64,000 nt of DNA. Source: Symbiodinium natans (lineage: Eukaryota; Sar; Dinophyceae; Suessiales; Symbiodiniaceae). Location of the stretch: NCBI GenBank assembly GCA_905221605.1, contig CAJNDS010002706.1, positions 209,501 to 273,500 of the forward strand. The letters are read 5' to 3'. The notes below the pieces were generated by a model. The model did not search any database, had not been told where the DNA came from, and saw only the letters and a list, made by a program, of their open reading frames with translations. The position numbers and the translations under genes were made by a program. Positions 32,817 to 44,289 of this stretch are shown here, piece after piece (within the stretch, counting starts at the first letter, position 1; the number at the start of each line of letters is the position of its first letter).

Positions 32817-35454
32817 GCGGCGGAGGCGCGACGAGCGGCGAGTGCAATGTGAGTGCACGGCTAGTGGAAGAAGCAACAACTTCAGTTCACGAATTTCACG
32901 AAGAATTGCAGAAAACTGAGCGAGAAGCACGCGCCTTCGGGTCTGAGTTTGACTCTCAGGCTACGGCTCCTGGAAGTGAAGTTGGCACGGTGCGGGGACT
33001 CGGATTGTTTGGTTTAACGGCGTATTCAGAAGCAGTATCGATGTCTGACGTTTTTGCGATGCAGGTGCCAAAAATCTTGAGACAGCCTTTGGGCGCACCA
33101 TCAGGCCGCACCAGAACTCGTACTCGTGCCTCAAAGCTCAGCTGGAAGAGCAAAAGTGGCGCAGGCTAGTCTCGGCTAGATTACTCGCATGGGCTTGCAA
33201 TCAGCTGAGGTCTTTGGCGCATGCTAACATATTGCACTTGTGCGCACATGTTACCGCTGCGTCTCTTCATTTCTGACGTGGTTGCTGGCGCCGCCTACGA
33301 GTATGTTTCCTCAGACCGTGTTGCAAGTCGAACCCCTCTAGTTTGTTGCGCAAGCCGAGACCTTCCAGACCCAATGCAGCTCAGAAGTGGAACTCTACAT
33401 TGAATCCTTGCAAACTAAACCCATCCGCGATGACCGCTGCGGTTGTACGCCTCCCAGTCACGGCTTTTCTTGAGCACAGTGCCTGCCTGTGCCTGCCTGC
33501 AGTGCTCGAGGCAAGTAAAGTGCAAAGTCTATCGATTTTCGTTGTCTCAGGATACGGGGACGCTGTCGCCCCAAAGGACACGGAGCGGAATGACAAGCTC
33601 GCTGCTGGGTCCTCGGCCTGTTTCTTGGGAGGAAAGAGCCTGAGATGGCTTGCGCCTGTTTGCGCCCGTTCCATGTTGGCCGGGCAAGTTCGATGCCTAG
33701 GTCCTGGAGCTCCACGCAACGGCGACGGGGTCCTACCCCGTGGAATGACCTGCTGCGCTTGTCAGAGGCTCAGGAGCCTCTCACGCATCAAGCTTGGAGG
33801 CATTCGGAGGCCCACAATCTGCTCAAAGGAGTACTCTGCATTTTGCATTGTATGATGGTGCCCTTCTGGGGGCCCCCCTGTCGCGTGCGTCGAGGCCACG
33901 GGAGGGCCCGCGCCCAGGCGGCGGCAGATGCGAAGTCGCGGACACGGGCATGGTCGAGGCCAGCGAATGCAGTTCGTAGGCAGACTCGTGCGTAAGAAGC
34001 AAAACTTGTTCCTTCAAAACAACTCTTGTGTGTGTGTGTGTGTGTGTCTGTCTGTCTGTCTGTCTGTCTGTGAACTCAACAAATTCAGTGTAAACTCTTT
34101 CTTAATATCCTTTTTGATTTGCATTTGTGTTTTTTTTCTCGCTCTCTCTCTCTCTCTCCCGCTCCCTCTGTCGCAGGCCATCAAGGCCGATGCCCTGCGG
34201 GAGAAGGTAGAAGCGGAGGTGGGCGAGAGCATTTTCTCAAATAATTAGCAACCTTTAAATTTGCGAGTTTTGCATGAATTTGCAATTTGCCCAGACCGTA
34301 TAGTTGACATTCCCTACCCCCGAATCGTGCAGTGCGTGTTCTTAGAGCAAAGTTTGGCTCGCATGCCGCTTCTCCCGGAGGCATCTCGCACACTCGAGGC
34401 AGCCCATCGGGAGAAGACCATGAAGAAGTCTGCAAACCGCAGCAGGATGTCCCCACGAGGGCTTGTGGAGCATGCTAAGAGAACCACGAAGGTTGTGAGA
34501 GTCAACAAGAGTCGGCACCTCGGGTTTAGGAAAGCAAAGCTGCTCAACGGCATGGGATGTTTGGCGTGATGAGGGGTTCGCACCCTTTCGTCCAGGACCA
34601 TGCGCCAGCCGGTGACTGATGTCGCCTCCCCGAGCGTCGGGCGCATAGCGTCAGGTCTTCTGCGCTTTTGATGAGAGGGTTTGCTTCCAAATATTCCTCC
34701 GAGTGAGAGCTGGACTAAAGAGCTCACTCCACAAAAGTTTCACTCGACATGACTTGAGTCCATAATCAGGATCAAGCAATACCCTTGCAGGCTTCCACGC
34801 TCGCAGCAACTTCGACGCTCCCAGGCAGGTCGCGTACCATGCACGTGCCATGCGCAGTCTGATGGGATGCTTGCCCGAAGCAAGTCAACCAACACACACG
34901 CACACAGACTAACACTGTAAGGTAGCGACGAAGCAGTCGAGACCTCAGCTGCAAGAAGCTGCAAGAAGCAAGAACCGCTGTTGCCTGGCATGCCTCTCCC
35001 CAGGTTTCATGCCTGGGGCCCCTGAACTCTCTCGCTCCCAGGCTCTGGTGCGTACAAGCAGGGCAGACCAGCTGGATGGACCCGAGGTGGGAGGCTCTGC
35101 TTCCTTAGCCTTTGACGACCGCGTCTTAAGTCTTAGCTGCCGGGTCGACTACGTGCACATACATGTGCACACAAGTTCGATGAACCTCTTTGCGGTGTTC
35201 TCTTGACCGGCCCCAACACAGGCCCGACGCCGAATTGAGCTTCAGACCAAGTTCAACAAGGTCGGGATGAGTTACCGAAGCTACACAGGACGTATCACTC
35301 TCACGATGTCTCACTGTGTCTCGCTATGTTTCACCATGTCTCGCTATGTCTCGCTTCCCCTCCTTGCAGTCCTGAGGTGGAGGTCGTTCGGCAGGCCGAT
35401 CAGAAGTTCATCCGGGAGCGCGCGGAGAAGCCCCTTGATTGGGTCAAGCGGTGA
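32817..35454 (+). CDS. Candidate multi-exon coiled-coil protein
   Basis: Short + strand exons lie at 32817-32848 (AAEARRAASA, GTGAGT donor), from 33065 (ETAFGRTIRPHQNSYSCLKA, then QLEEQKWRRL), from 34178 (AIKADALREKVEAEVGE) and near 35009 (FMPGAPELSRSQALVRTSRA). They are followed by 35222 (ARRRIELQTKFNKVG) and a terminal exon 35370-35454 (PEVEVVRQADQKFIRERAEK, ending DWVKR and TGA). The heptad-like charged helices suggest a coiled-coil structural protein. Not every join was resolved, so these could be two genes. No family is recognised. The terminal exon is the best supported piece. Confidence 0.4.
34026..34076 (+). repeat. GT then CTGT microsatellite
   Basis: About ten GT units followed by six CTGT units, in a modelled intron. 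A TC run at 34136-34160 follows, just ahead of the CGCAG acceptor of the next exon. Confidence 0.95.
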
Positions 35455-35635
35455 TATGCGATGATGCTGTGGGTTAAGAACCCGGGGCTTGAACTGAAAC
35501 CCTAAACTGCCTAAGCGACTGAGCTCTCGTACCGACCTGCAGAATGTACTCGCTACCACGCAGGTGACCGTTGCAACCAACCGAAGGGTTCCTAGCAAAC
35601 TCTAGCACTGTGGCACGAAACGACGGGGCTCTGCT

Positions 35636-36958
35636 ATGGCGATTCTTGTGCCCAGGGCCAAAACGATGCGCGATGATCGCTTCAAGCGACTAGTGGATGC
35701 GGTCTGCGACCATGGAGGCCCGGACAAGGGTTGCAAGGGCACATCTGCAATGACACTAATCATTGGAGAGTTTCTGCCATGATGGCTAGGTCTGGCGATG
35801 GAATGCGCTGAGAACCTTGCGGCCTTTGAGCAGCGCTATCAGTCTCCCTGGCGGTCTTTGCAAGCTTGACATTGTCATGTTTGCCTTGGTGCTCAGCGCT
35901 CCTCACTATTTGTCTAAACCGTTCAGGCAGCGCCGGTGGGACCTCTATGCCCAGTGGGATGAACACGTATCCCATCCCATTGCCAAGCAGGCCCAACAAA
36001 GACTTAAGGTTTGACACACATGCAGTGCCTTCTCAGCAAGCTGTGGCAGGCCTTTGATTACCTCAATCCGGCAGACCGCATGGCGCAGCAGAAGCTCAAT
36101 GGATCCAAGTTCGTCAGTGAAGCTGCCATCAATTCCAATGTTTGAGCAGCAGGTCGAGTACATGCTTCCGTTTGATTCCAACAGAGGCATGTACATAAGC
36201 CGATCCCACGCTTGTAGGCGCTCTTCAGATATCTTCACTGTTTCTGCAATCAGAGTTTTCCAATTTCCTGAATCCGCGTTAAGCTTCCCGAATCTTTTCG
36301 AGTTTCCAGCATCAGGTTGTCAACGGCTTTTCGGTTTCCAGACTCTGCCTGGCAAGTTGCCCGAAGTAGGCAGGTTGAGTAAGTAAACACAATATATTAT
36401 TCATGCTGTTGTTAACACTACATATGATTAATATTGTTGCTATTAACTAGCCTGTGGGAAAGCCCCTTGTGACAACCAGTTGTCTTTTCCTGGCAGTGCG
36501 ATGAGAAGAAGGGATCTTGGGAAAAGGGGAATGTTGGACGTACTCTAGCTGGTCGAACTCAGAGACTGGGGAGGAGACGGTCAACCTTTGGTTTTCCATG
36601 GCCTGGTGGCCTTTCTTGTTAAGGATTCAATGACAAACTGAGCGGACCAGCTTCCTCTGGGAGCTTCTTATGGAGCTATAGTAGCAAGGAGCACATCTTA
36701 ATGTAGCATTGGCGGGCGTATTTGCCATGTGTGGTAGAGGCTTGAGGAAGCTCTGCGACCCCGGGAACCTGCCATTTGCCAGGCTGGAAGCTCCCTCATG
36801 AGAGACAGCAACTGAAGCTGGATGTCTCCAAGGCCCTTTAGCCACGCGGAGGCACAACTGAAAGGATTCTTGCCACTTGTGAGGACCCCGTGCAGCGGCA
36901 GCTACACGACACCGAAGCCGAGAAAGCCTTCCATGAGGCCCATGCCTTCTTAGACTGA
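35636..36958 (+). CDS. Candidate multi-exon gene, unknown protein
   Basis: The frame from ATG 35636 reads MAILVPRAKTMRDDRFKRLV and may be a first exon. It is followed by a frame at about 35793-35865 (AMECAENLAAFEQRYQSPWR). Then come 35931 onward (RRWDLYAQWDEHVSHPIAKQ) and 36026-36139 (LLSKLWQAFDYLNPADRMAQ, then GSKFVSEAAINSN, ending at a GTTTGA donor). A possible exon near 36500 (CDEKKGSWEKG) precedes a terminal exon 36896-36958 (RQLHDTEAEKAFHEAHAFLD, then TGA). Aromatic-rich helical segments dominate. The introns between 35.9 and 36.03 kb would have to be 35-45 bases, so boundaries are uncertain. No family is recognised. Confidence 0.4.
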
Positions 36959-36959
36959 G

Positions 36960-37950
36960 AGACTGACAGATGAGAGGCGTTTTTTGAGGGCTCGGAAGGT
37001 TGCCGAGACGGTCCTTGGCCGCAGCCGCAGCTCCCCAGAGATTCTGCGGCGCTCGGCCATGCGAGATCCGTGAGGGGGCCAAGAAAACCACGTATTTGAG
37101 TCTGTGCAAAAAGTGTCAACAGTCTCGTCATCACCTGTCATAAACCACTAGGATCCTGTCCGCACCCGCTGTCTTTTGCTCCGTTCACTCGCCCTTTCTC
37201 CCTCGTCTTTCTCTCCTCCGTCTCCTGCCTCTCCCCTCTCCTCCCTTTTTCCTCCTCCCTATCTCCTCCCTATCTCCTCCCTATCTCCTCCCCATCTCCT
37301 CCCTATATCCTCCCCCTCTCCTCCCCGTATCTCCTCCCATATCTCCTGCCTGGATCCTCCCTATCTCCTCCCTGTCTCGGAGCTGTTGAGAAGTCCAGAG
37401 CAAGTCAGTGTTTTTTTGGTGGTGAAGGTACAGTTAAGGGTAATTCAGAGGGTTTCATGGTGCCATTGTGCCCCGAGGCGTGCGGTGGGCACGCGGGCCC
37501 TAAGCCGACCGGTTCTAGAGCCGATGGTGCGGCACTCGGACCTTTTGACCCTAGATCTGTCCCGCGTGTTAGGTGTTGCATTTGTGGTCAGGGGGAAGTT
37601 GAGGGGAGAGGATTGCAAAGATTTCGGACTGTTCGTGACTCCTTCGGCCGCAGCTTTGCTTTTTGCGCGTGAGCCTTAGCTGTGGGCTTCAGCATACCAC
37701 GAGGCAACCGACAAGGTTTGTTGCCGATCTCTTAGCCGACAAGATGTACATGCCTTAAGTTCTGCTGCTACGAAGGCTCTCATCTAGGAGGCTGTCCAAT
37801 GCTGCTACGTCTGCTGGAAGTACTTTCCGAAAACATGAAAGTATCGTTCCTGGTGATCCCAAGCTAGATCTTGAGAGAGCCGAGCAGCAGGGGTTTCTGT
37901 GCAGGACTGGGGCCAGCAGCAGCTGCAGGGGACCCTCTTCGGCCGCTTTG
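36960..37950. other. Intergenic or intronic stretch with a pyrimidine repeat
   Basis: At 37195-37378 a CTCCTCCCTAT-type unit is repeated many times with drift. No exon was identified before 37956. Confidence 0.5.
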
Positions 37951-37955
37951 CGCAG

Positions 37956-38860
37956 GTATCTGGAGCCGGAACGCATTTCTCTGGAACATTCCGGACCTTT
38001 CTGGGACTGCCAGGCCTGTGAGGAGGGCCCCAACTTCACGCGCGCCCGACGCGGAGGGACCAACGTCTTCATACCCGATGAAGCTGATGGAATCGAGGCG
38101 GTCGGGCGCTCGGAAACCTTTGAATCCTTGAGCCAAGTGTCGGTGTGCGTGGCCGAGGCTGGAACGCGCTTTAGCCGCCTGCACGGCTATCACGACATGG
38201 GCGTCCTCCGTGGCGACACGGGGTCACAGGGTGAGACTGCGAATTTCAAAACTCATGAAGGCGGTGCAGCGCCGAAGCTTCCCAAACCCCTGTGCAAGTT
38301 GTAAGCGATATTGTTGCAATTTGCAAAGCCACCCACAAATGTCGGCAACATGTTCAATCTGGAAAGGAAGCTCTTCGGGCGCCCCTGGGCAAGATCATTT
38401 CACCTTCCAGCACAGCAAGGAGATCACCGACCTCGAGTTCCCTTTGGGAAAGAAGGCAAGGGGGCTCAGGACTACAGAGAGTTGGTAAGGGACTGTAAGG
38501 ATACTGTAAGGGTTTAAGAATGTATTGAAAGTTAGAGGTAAATCTCGATGCATTGCCTGGATGTGTCGTGGCTTGACTCTTCGAAGGTCTTTCCAGAATT
38601 CCACTGAGCATTCGGCTCCAGACAAGAGAGTTGCTGGGATACTGGACGTGTGTGTCTTGATGTAGTGCTTGCACCGGCGTGGATACAGTTGTTTATGGGT
38701 TGCTCCTGTCTTATCATCAATCGTGGATACTTGTTTCGTCTCTGTCAGTCCATCGGGACCTACGGTGTCGTCAAACAGCGCAGGCAATATGAAGTCTGCA
38801 AGGCAATGCTGCAAAAGCTAGTACCCAGGGAGCCAGGGGGATCAATCTTGTCGCTGTTTG
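37956..38860 (+). CDS. Candidate multi-exon gene, unknown protein
   Basis: Exon 37956-38230 lies between a GCGCAG acceptor and a GTGAGA donor and reads YLEPERISLEHSGPFWDCQA, ARRGGTNVFIPDEADGIEAV and AGTRFSRLHGYHDMGVLRGD over 91 full codons. This is clearly coding by composition. A region near 38350-38480 includes HFTFQHSKEITDLEFPLGKK. An exon from 38749 reads SIGTYGVVKQRRQYEVCKAM and then LQKLVPREPGGSIL. The middle piece switches frame, and its boundaries are open. I do not recognise the family. The paired Cys in WDCQAC might bind metal. Confidence 0.45.
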
Positions 38861-39611
38861 GGGGCTTGCTTATTTAATTCAGATCGGTGACTGCTACAGG
38901 CACGCTCCGAAGGAGCCTGACCTGTGCACCCTCCTAGCAGGAGTTGAAAGACCGGCATGATGTTTCCGTTGCAGTCTCGGGATGCTAGACCACCCCCGAC
39001 CAGGTTCCCAAAGTAAGCCAATGACCCCCTCCCGCCCCCACCCCCCCGCCCCATTTTGTCAGGCCTCTTGTTTATCGCCCAAGGCGATTGGCCAATTTGC
39101 CGGTCAGGCGATGCTGGCAAGCCAGTGCGGTCGTCCACGAAAAGCGCGGGTCTGTTCTTTCGGATGCGAAGCTACGTAAGTATGTAAGGGCTTCAGCCAG
39201 GCTTTTTGCTCGGCATCATTGTGAATTTTCTGCGCTTGCTTCAGCAGTTGTCTCATCACACTTGTTGGGATGTTGCCTGGCACGCAGCCCAGCACAGCCA
39301 AAGCCCATCAAAGCCCCCACTCATCATCCATTAGGGTCCCCCGCGGCACTTCTAGGCGGGCCCTATCACCAGCAATGCTCGATGACGCATGGGGCGATCT
39401 GGGCGGTGCCTGGCTTCAGGACAGCCCGTCAAGGTCCAGGCAGGGCTCATGCCTGTTGCCTTCTGCCTAACCGTACAGAAACCTCATCAAACACGTGAAC
39501 GATTTCACATTCGTTTTTTACTGAATTGGCCTGAGGCAGCTGCTGGGCTTGCATGGGTGCCGGGACGAGACAACTTCAAGCAGTTCCGTGCCCAGCTTCT
39601 GCAGCATTAGC

Positions 39612-41760
39612 ATGGCTGACGCAACGTCAGTGGAGGGTGACCCAGACACCGTCCCACAAGACCAGACGAATCATGAAAGGACACGACCATTGGGGTTCAG
39701 GAGCCCCTCTGAGAGTCTGCCACAAAGATTGGCAGCGTCTCCCAGCAGCGAGTTGCTTGACCCTTCAAGCTGCTCGCGTAGCCCGCGTGACAGAGCTCAG
39801 CATCACCACTCCCGGGGAAGCGTTTCCCCAAGTGGTGTGTATCCAAAGTTGCAGAGCGATGACACGGAGCCTTTGCCGGCTCCGCAGGGCGCCGATGCCA
39901 TCGGTGCCATCGGTATCGGTGTCACCCTTCCGACGCCCTGGGCTTCCAGTCTTCACCGGAGCGAGCCGCACGAGCAAAAGGCGCACGAGACGCGGGACGG
40001 TAAGGACACCACCAGGGTGGATGCCGGCTTGAACGGTGCCGCGGCTGCCTTCAGCAAGGCAGTGCAGAGGCGCGATGCGGGGGCGACGGCGCAGCTCGGC
40101 AATGTGACAATGTGACATGGGTCAGACGTCTTACATTTTACAATTTAACGCCAACCCGCCGTCACGCTTTCTCGTACATCTGCTAGTCCCCTCCATCTCG
40201 TCAAGGCAGCTGGCAGTTCTTTGGCAAGCAGCCTCAGAGGTGTCCGAAGAGCCACAGGACGGTCCTCGACCTCATGCCTGTGGCTCTTTCTGCAGACTCT
40301 GTTAGACTCCGTTATATTCCGTTAGACTCCGTTGGGATATATTAGATATATATATATATATACACATACTCCGCGAGACCTAAAATATCTTAAACAGCTC
40401 TAAAGAAGTTTCAGGATGATTTCACAGCGAGGGCGGCCCGGCTGGTCCAGGACACCCTGGGCTCAACACGCATGTCTTCACCTGCGAGCCCAGCACCCTG
40501 TCGCTTAACGAATACCTGCGAGATACAGCACGCAGCACTCTTCGGCACACTGGTGCTTGGCCAGGAGCAGACGTCATTTGTGCAACGCGTAGAGGAGGCT
40601 TGCGGATGGCTTGCGGATGCCCCATGTTTTGGACGCATGGAGCAATCAGAGGTAGGGTTACACTGGAACCCAGCAGTTGCCAGAAAGTAGGCAGGCATCG
40701 CAGCTCTGCAAGCCTTTTGTCCAAGGGGCTTCCCAACACTCCAAGACAACCTGCGCAGCCGGAGGGTTTGGTGAATTAGGGTTTTGGGCCCCCTCCTTCC
40801 CCCTTGGTTGTTTTGGTCGGGGACTTAGGGTTCGAGGGCTTCGCGTTTGGGCGCTTTAGGGTGTTGGGGTTTTACGGGTTTAGGGTTTAGGGATTTGAGG
40901 GATTTATGGATGTTAGGGAATGAGGCTTTTAGGGCTTGAGGTTTGAAGGGGGGTGGGGGGTGAGTCTCAGCCCTGTTCAGGGTTTCGGCTTGGGCTGGGT
41001 TTTTAGGGCCAAGCCGCTGAGGGCCGCAAGACCCCTAGACCGGCCGCCGCCCCCCATGCCAGACACACAGTTTTAACATGTTTTAACAACTTCATGCAGG
41101 AGCTCCGACGTGTTGGCGAGGTTGTGCTCTGCGAACGCCACCTGCGTGAGGCGCCTCTGTGGCAGACAGGGCTCTGGAAGTTTGAGCTGGGGTCTTGGGA
41201 TGTCCTGGGATGTCGTTGGGATGTCTTGGGATGTCTTAAGATGTCTTGTGTTCTCCATTTCTGCAGGCGTTACAGCAGCAGGTGGAGCTGCAGGAGCAGG
41301 CCCGAGTGCTGTGAGCGTCAGTGAGCGACTCAGGCAGAACGCCTGTCTGAAGTTAGAAAGCAGCCTTCCAGCTTTCTGGCATCTGCATCTTCTAGTTCGG
41401 AACCCTGAAGCCATCGAAACCTGAGCCCGAGTGCACGAAAGAACGTGAAGGTGCGACGACGGGAGGCGACACAGCTCCGCGAGGCGGGAGTGGTGCCCAC
41501 AGCCTTGGGTCTCTGCCAATTTGCCAATGCAAGTGCAGTTGATTTCTTCAGTGTTCCTTCAAATGCCAACCCTGCATGGTCCTTCCATCAACATACAGCC
41601 TTGGGTCCTGCTAGCATGGCTCGCGCAGAGAGGCATTCGGGCTCCATTTCGGTGCCACTGAAAACCCCCCACGATGCCCATGTTGGAATCCAGAGGCCCT
41701 GGAGCAGCTCAAGGCGCAGCTGGCTCAGGCCATGGAGGCGACGGGCAGAAGTGTTGCCCT
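39612..41760 (+). CDS. Candidate gene with long disordered first exon and coiled-coil micro-exons
   Basis: ATG at 39612 opens a 164-codon Ser/Pro/Asp-rich exon (MADATSVEGDPDTVPQDQTN at its start) that ends in phase 0 at a GTGACA donor (40104). The exon at 40415 joins in phase 0: DDFTARAARLVQDTLGSTRM. Further short exons read ELRRVGEVVLCERHLREA (41100), ALQQQVELQEQARV (41267-41310, GTGAGC donor), VRRREATQLREAG (about 41450) and ALEQLKAQLAQAMEATGR (41694). The last three are typical coiled-coil segments. A protein with an unstructured head and coiled-coil tail is likely. The function is unknown. Confidence 0.45.
40845..40945 (+). repeat. Degenerate TTTAGGG tract
   Basis: About 100 bp built from TTTAGGG-like words (TTTAGGGT, GGGTTTAGGG, TTAGGGAAT), more degenerate than the tract at 690-707. 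It lies in an intron of the 39.6-41.8 kb model. Confidence 0.7.
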
Positions 41761-42155
41761 TCCCTTCACAATCACGGGGTCAGTCCTTGGGGCCAAAGTG
41801 AGCTCCTGGCAGGCGTCTTTGTGGTCTGGCAGGGAGGTGACCAGGGTACGCAAGGACCACACTCGGGCAAGCATAGGCCATTGTTCACCTTGTAGGCGAA
41901 GGGCCGAAATGCATACTCTCATGGTGCGCAGATGGGTGGGAGAGGGGGAGCAGCGCCGACGGTCATCGGCTCGGAGTCAGCATCCTTAAAATTGCAGAAT
42001 ATCGACGAGCCGTCGGCGCCATGTTCGGCACCGGATCAGTTGCGCAACAGGCGAACATGCAGGCTCGGTCAGGTTCCTCAGCAGGCTTGATGTAGACAGG
42101 GCTCGCTGAGAGAGACGCTCACGTCTGCCTGGTAGACTTTTTGTTGCAGGCGCAC

Positions 42156-44284
42156 ATGAACCAAGTCCTCGCCAAGCACAACCCGAACTACAAAGCGCTG
42201 TATGTGTCGTGGAATGACAATCAGCGTCAGCAAGGCTCATGTTTCGGCAGCAATATCACGGATGCGCGCCTCAAGGGGAAGGCACCAGGGCTTCTGAAAG
42301 CTTGGAAGCTGGTGTCACAGTGTCACAGACGGGTGCCTCGAACAGTGTTTCGTGGTGTAAATGGTGTATGCACCGCGCTGAAGGACGGAGAAGACTTCTT
42401 GGTGGCTCGCCTGCAGATTCGGCACCTTCAATTATGTTTTCTTGCAGCAGTGTTTCCGTGAGGCTCTTTTCACATGAGGCTCCTGAGCCTCCTAAAACTC
42501 CTGATCCATGGGCTCCAAGAGTTCGAGGTCGTGCGGCCAAACAACTTCGACGAGCGCATTGGGAGAGTGAAGGCCGCTGATGTGGCAGTCCTGGTCGGAA
42601 GCGGTGCAAGCCTCCAGCCAGTTACCTTGGAGCAATACTTGCGTGACTTCCATTCTCATGCCGCCTACGCTGGCGCTGTTCCGCTCGGCACCTCGCTTTT
42701 GTCCGAGACTCGCGATCGCAGTGTCGGGATCCGTTTCCAGGCAGTGTTTCTTCCAACCGTCGCCCAGTCTTCAATCTTCGGACCCACCAAGCCCGGGGTT
42801 AAAGAGTTCTATCCTGACACATACAACTACCAAACAAGAAGCTGGGAGGATCCACGGAACCTTGTGCTTCTCTGCACTTCACAGGGCACTTTCGTGCAGC
42901 AGGATGGGCCAGGGAGCGTGCCACAGTTCTTGCACAGCAACGAGGGCGGGGCATGGCGCAAGAAGTACCTCGAGGCCATGACTACGCGGCACGGGGTTAC
43001 CATGGGCCAAACAGAGACTGCGGAGGAGAGGGCAGAGGCACTTCGCCAGGGCAAGGCGGCTTCCACTGTCATTGGCACGCGCGCCATGGGTACGGGCTTC
43101 AATCGGCTCATGACGATTCAGATCCCGATGAAGCAGCAAAGGCAGCCTTTCGGGGCCGCTGGCCCGATGATCCCATGGGGCCTCTCACCTCCTCCAATGG
43201 GAGGCGGTCTCTTCGGAGGCCCACCCGCCGGAGCTGGAGCTGTGGGAATGGGCGCTTGCTTTGGAGGCCCTTCTTCAGCTCCATTCGGAGGTGCAAGCAC
43301 ATCCAGCAACCAGTGCATGTCATTCGGAAGCTCGTGCCAGCCTGGATCCATCGGGCTTTCATCCCTGGCTTCCCAGAATTCCGCGCATGCAGCGCACGCC
43401 GCTCGGGTGTCCACGGGCTCAGATGCGGGACCCATGGACCGGCTACGCATGGAGCGCTTTGAGAGAGACTCAGATTGTTCCGTGACCATCACGGTGCAGT
43501 TCTATTTCGTCGTTGAGAAAGGCCATGCCATTGACGAGGCTGACATCAGGCGCGCGGTGGATATCTGTGAGGAAGCTTACAAAGGCTGTTCATGGGATGG
43601 CAACCTAATGGATGCAGGTTTCCAGTCAGCATTCGCCAAGAAGGACATGACCCCAAGCGACAAGCTGCAACTCCTGAGCGGACTTTCGCCACCGTCTGTG
43701 CTGGAATTTCCAGGCAGCGGCTCTCTTGTGCCAAAAGTGCCCCAGCCGGCCTGGCCGCAGCCGCTGGTGCCCCCATTGTCACCGTTCCCTTCTTCGCTCT
43801 CGAAGTTTTTTGAGCCGCTGGCTGGGTTAGATGGAGATCTCAGGGCTCTCGTCTGCAAGGTGCCGCTGACACAGGAAGGATATGGCTGGCTGCACGGCAC
43901 CGCCTTGTGCCCAAGCGGCAGCTGTCTACCTTTAAGTGTGACTTAGTAAGACTTAGTGATGTTGTCTTCACATTCAAATCCATAAATCCCAGTCATATGC
44001 GCTTGTGCCAAAATGAAGGAGCTTGTTGGAGAAGCGGCAGCACTTGGATACCGCGTTCCACATCTTCCGGCTTGCAAACGACCTGCATGTGCAGGCTCTT
44101 TCGGGCCAGCAGAGCCTTAAATTGGACGAACAGCATGGCCTCGGAACTCACAGCTGCCAAGCGTAGCTTTGCTTAGTCTGGCTTTGTCTGTCCAGCCCTA
44201 ACCATCCTTTGGCAGATCAATGGGCAGCCCGATGGCCTGTCCCTCTACAACATGGCCTGCTGCCAGGTCCCGCTTCCCGAGTGA
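42156..44284 (+). CDS. Four-exon, 553-residue protein of an uncharacterised protist family
   Basis: Exons 42156-42281, 42522-43859, 44032-44160 and 44216-44284 join entirely in phase 0. Their donors are GC, GT and GC. The protein starts at an ATG seven bases after a TTGCAG acceptor, perhaps a trans-splice site. Key pieces are YVSWNDNQRQQGSCFGSNIT, RPNNFDERIGRVKAADVAVL, GIRFQAVFLP, EDPRNLVLLCTSQGTFVQQD and TRAMGTGFNRLMTIQIPM. A Gly/Pro/Met-rich linker follows, then VTITVQFYFVVEKG and HLDTAFHIFRLANDLHVQAL, ending PLPE and TGA. I recall similar sequences from dinoflagellates and diatoms with no known function. Long coding exons and full phase agreement make the gene itself secure. Confidence 0.75.
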
Positions 44285-44289
44285 AGCCG

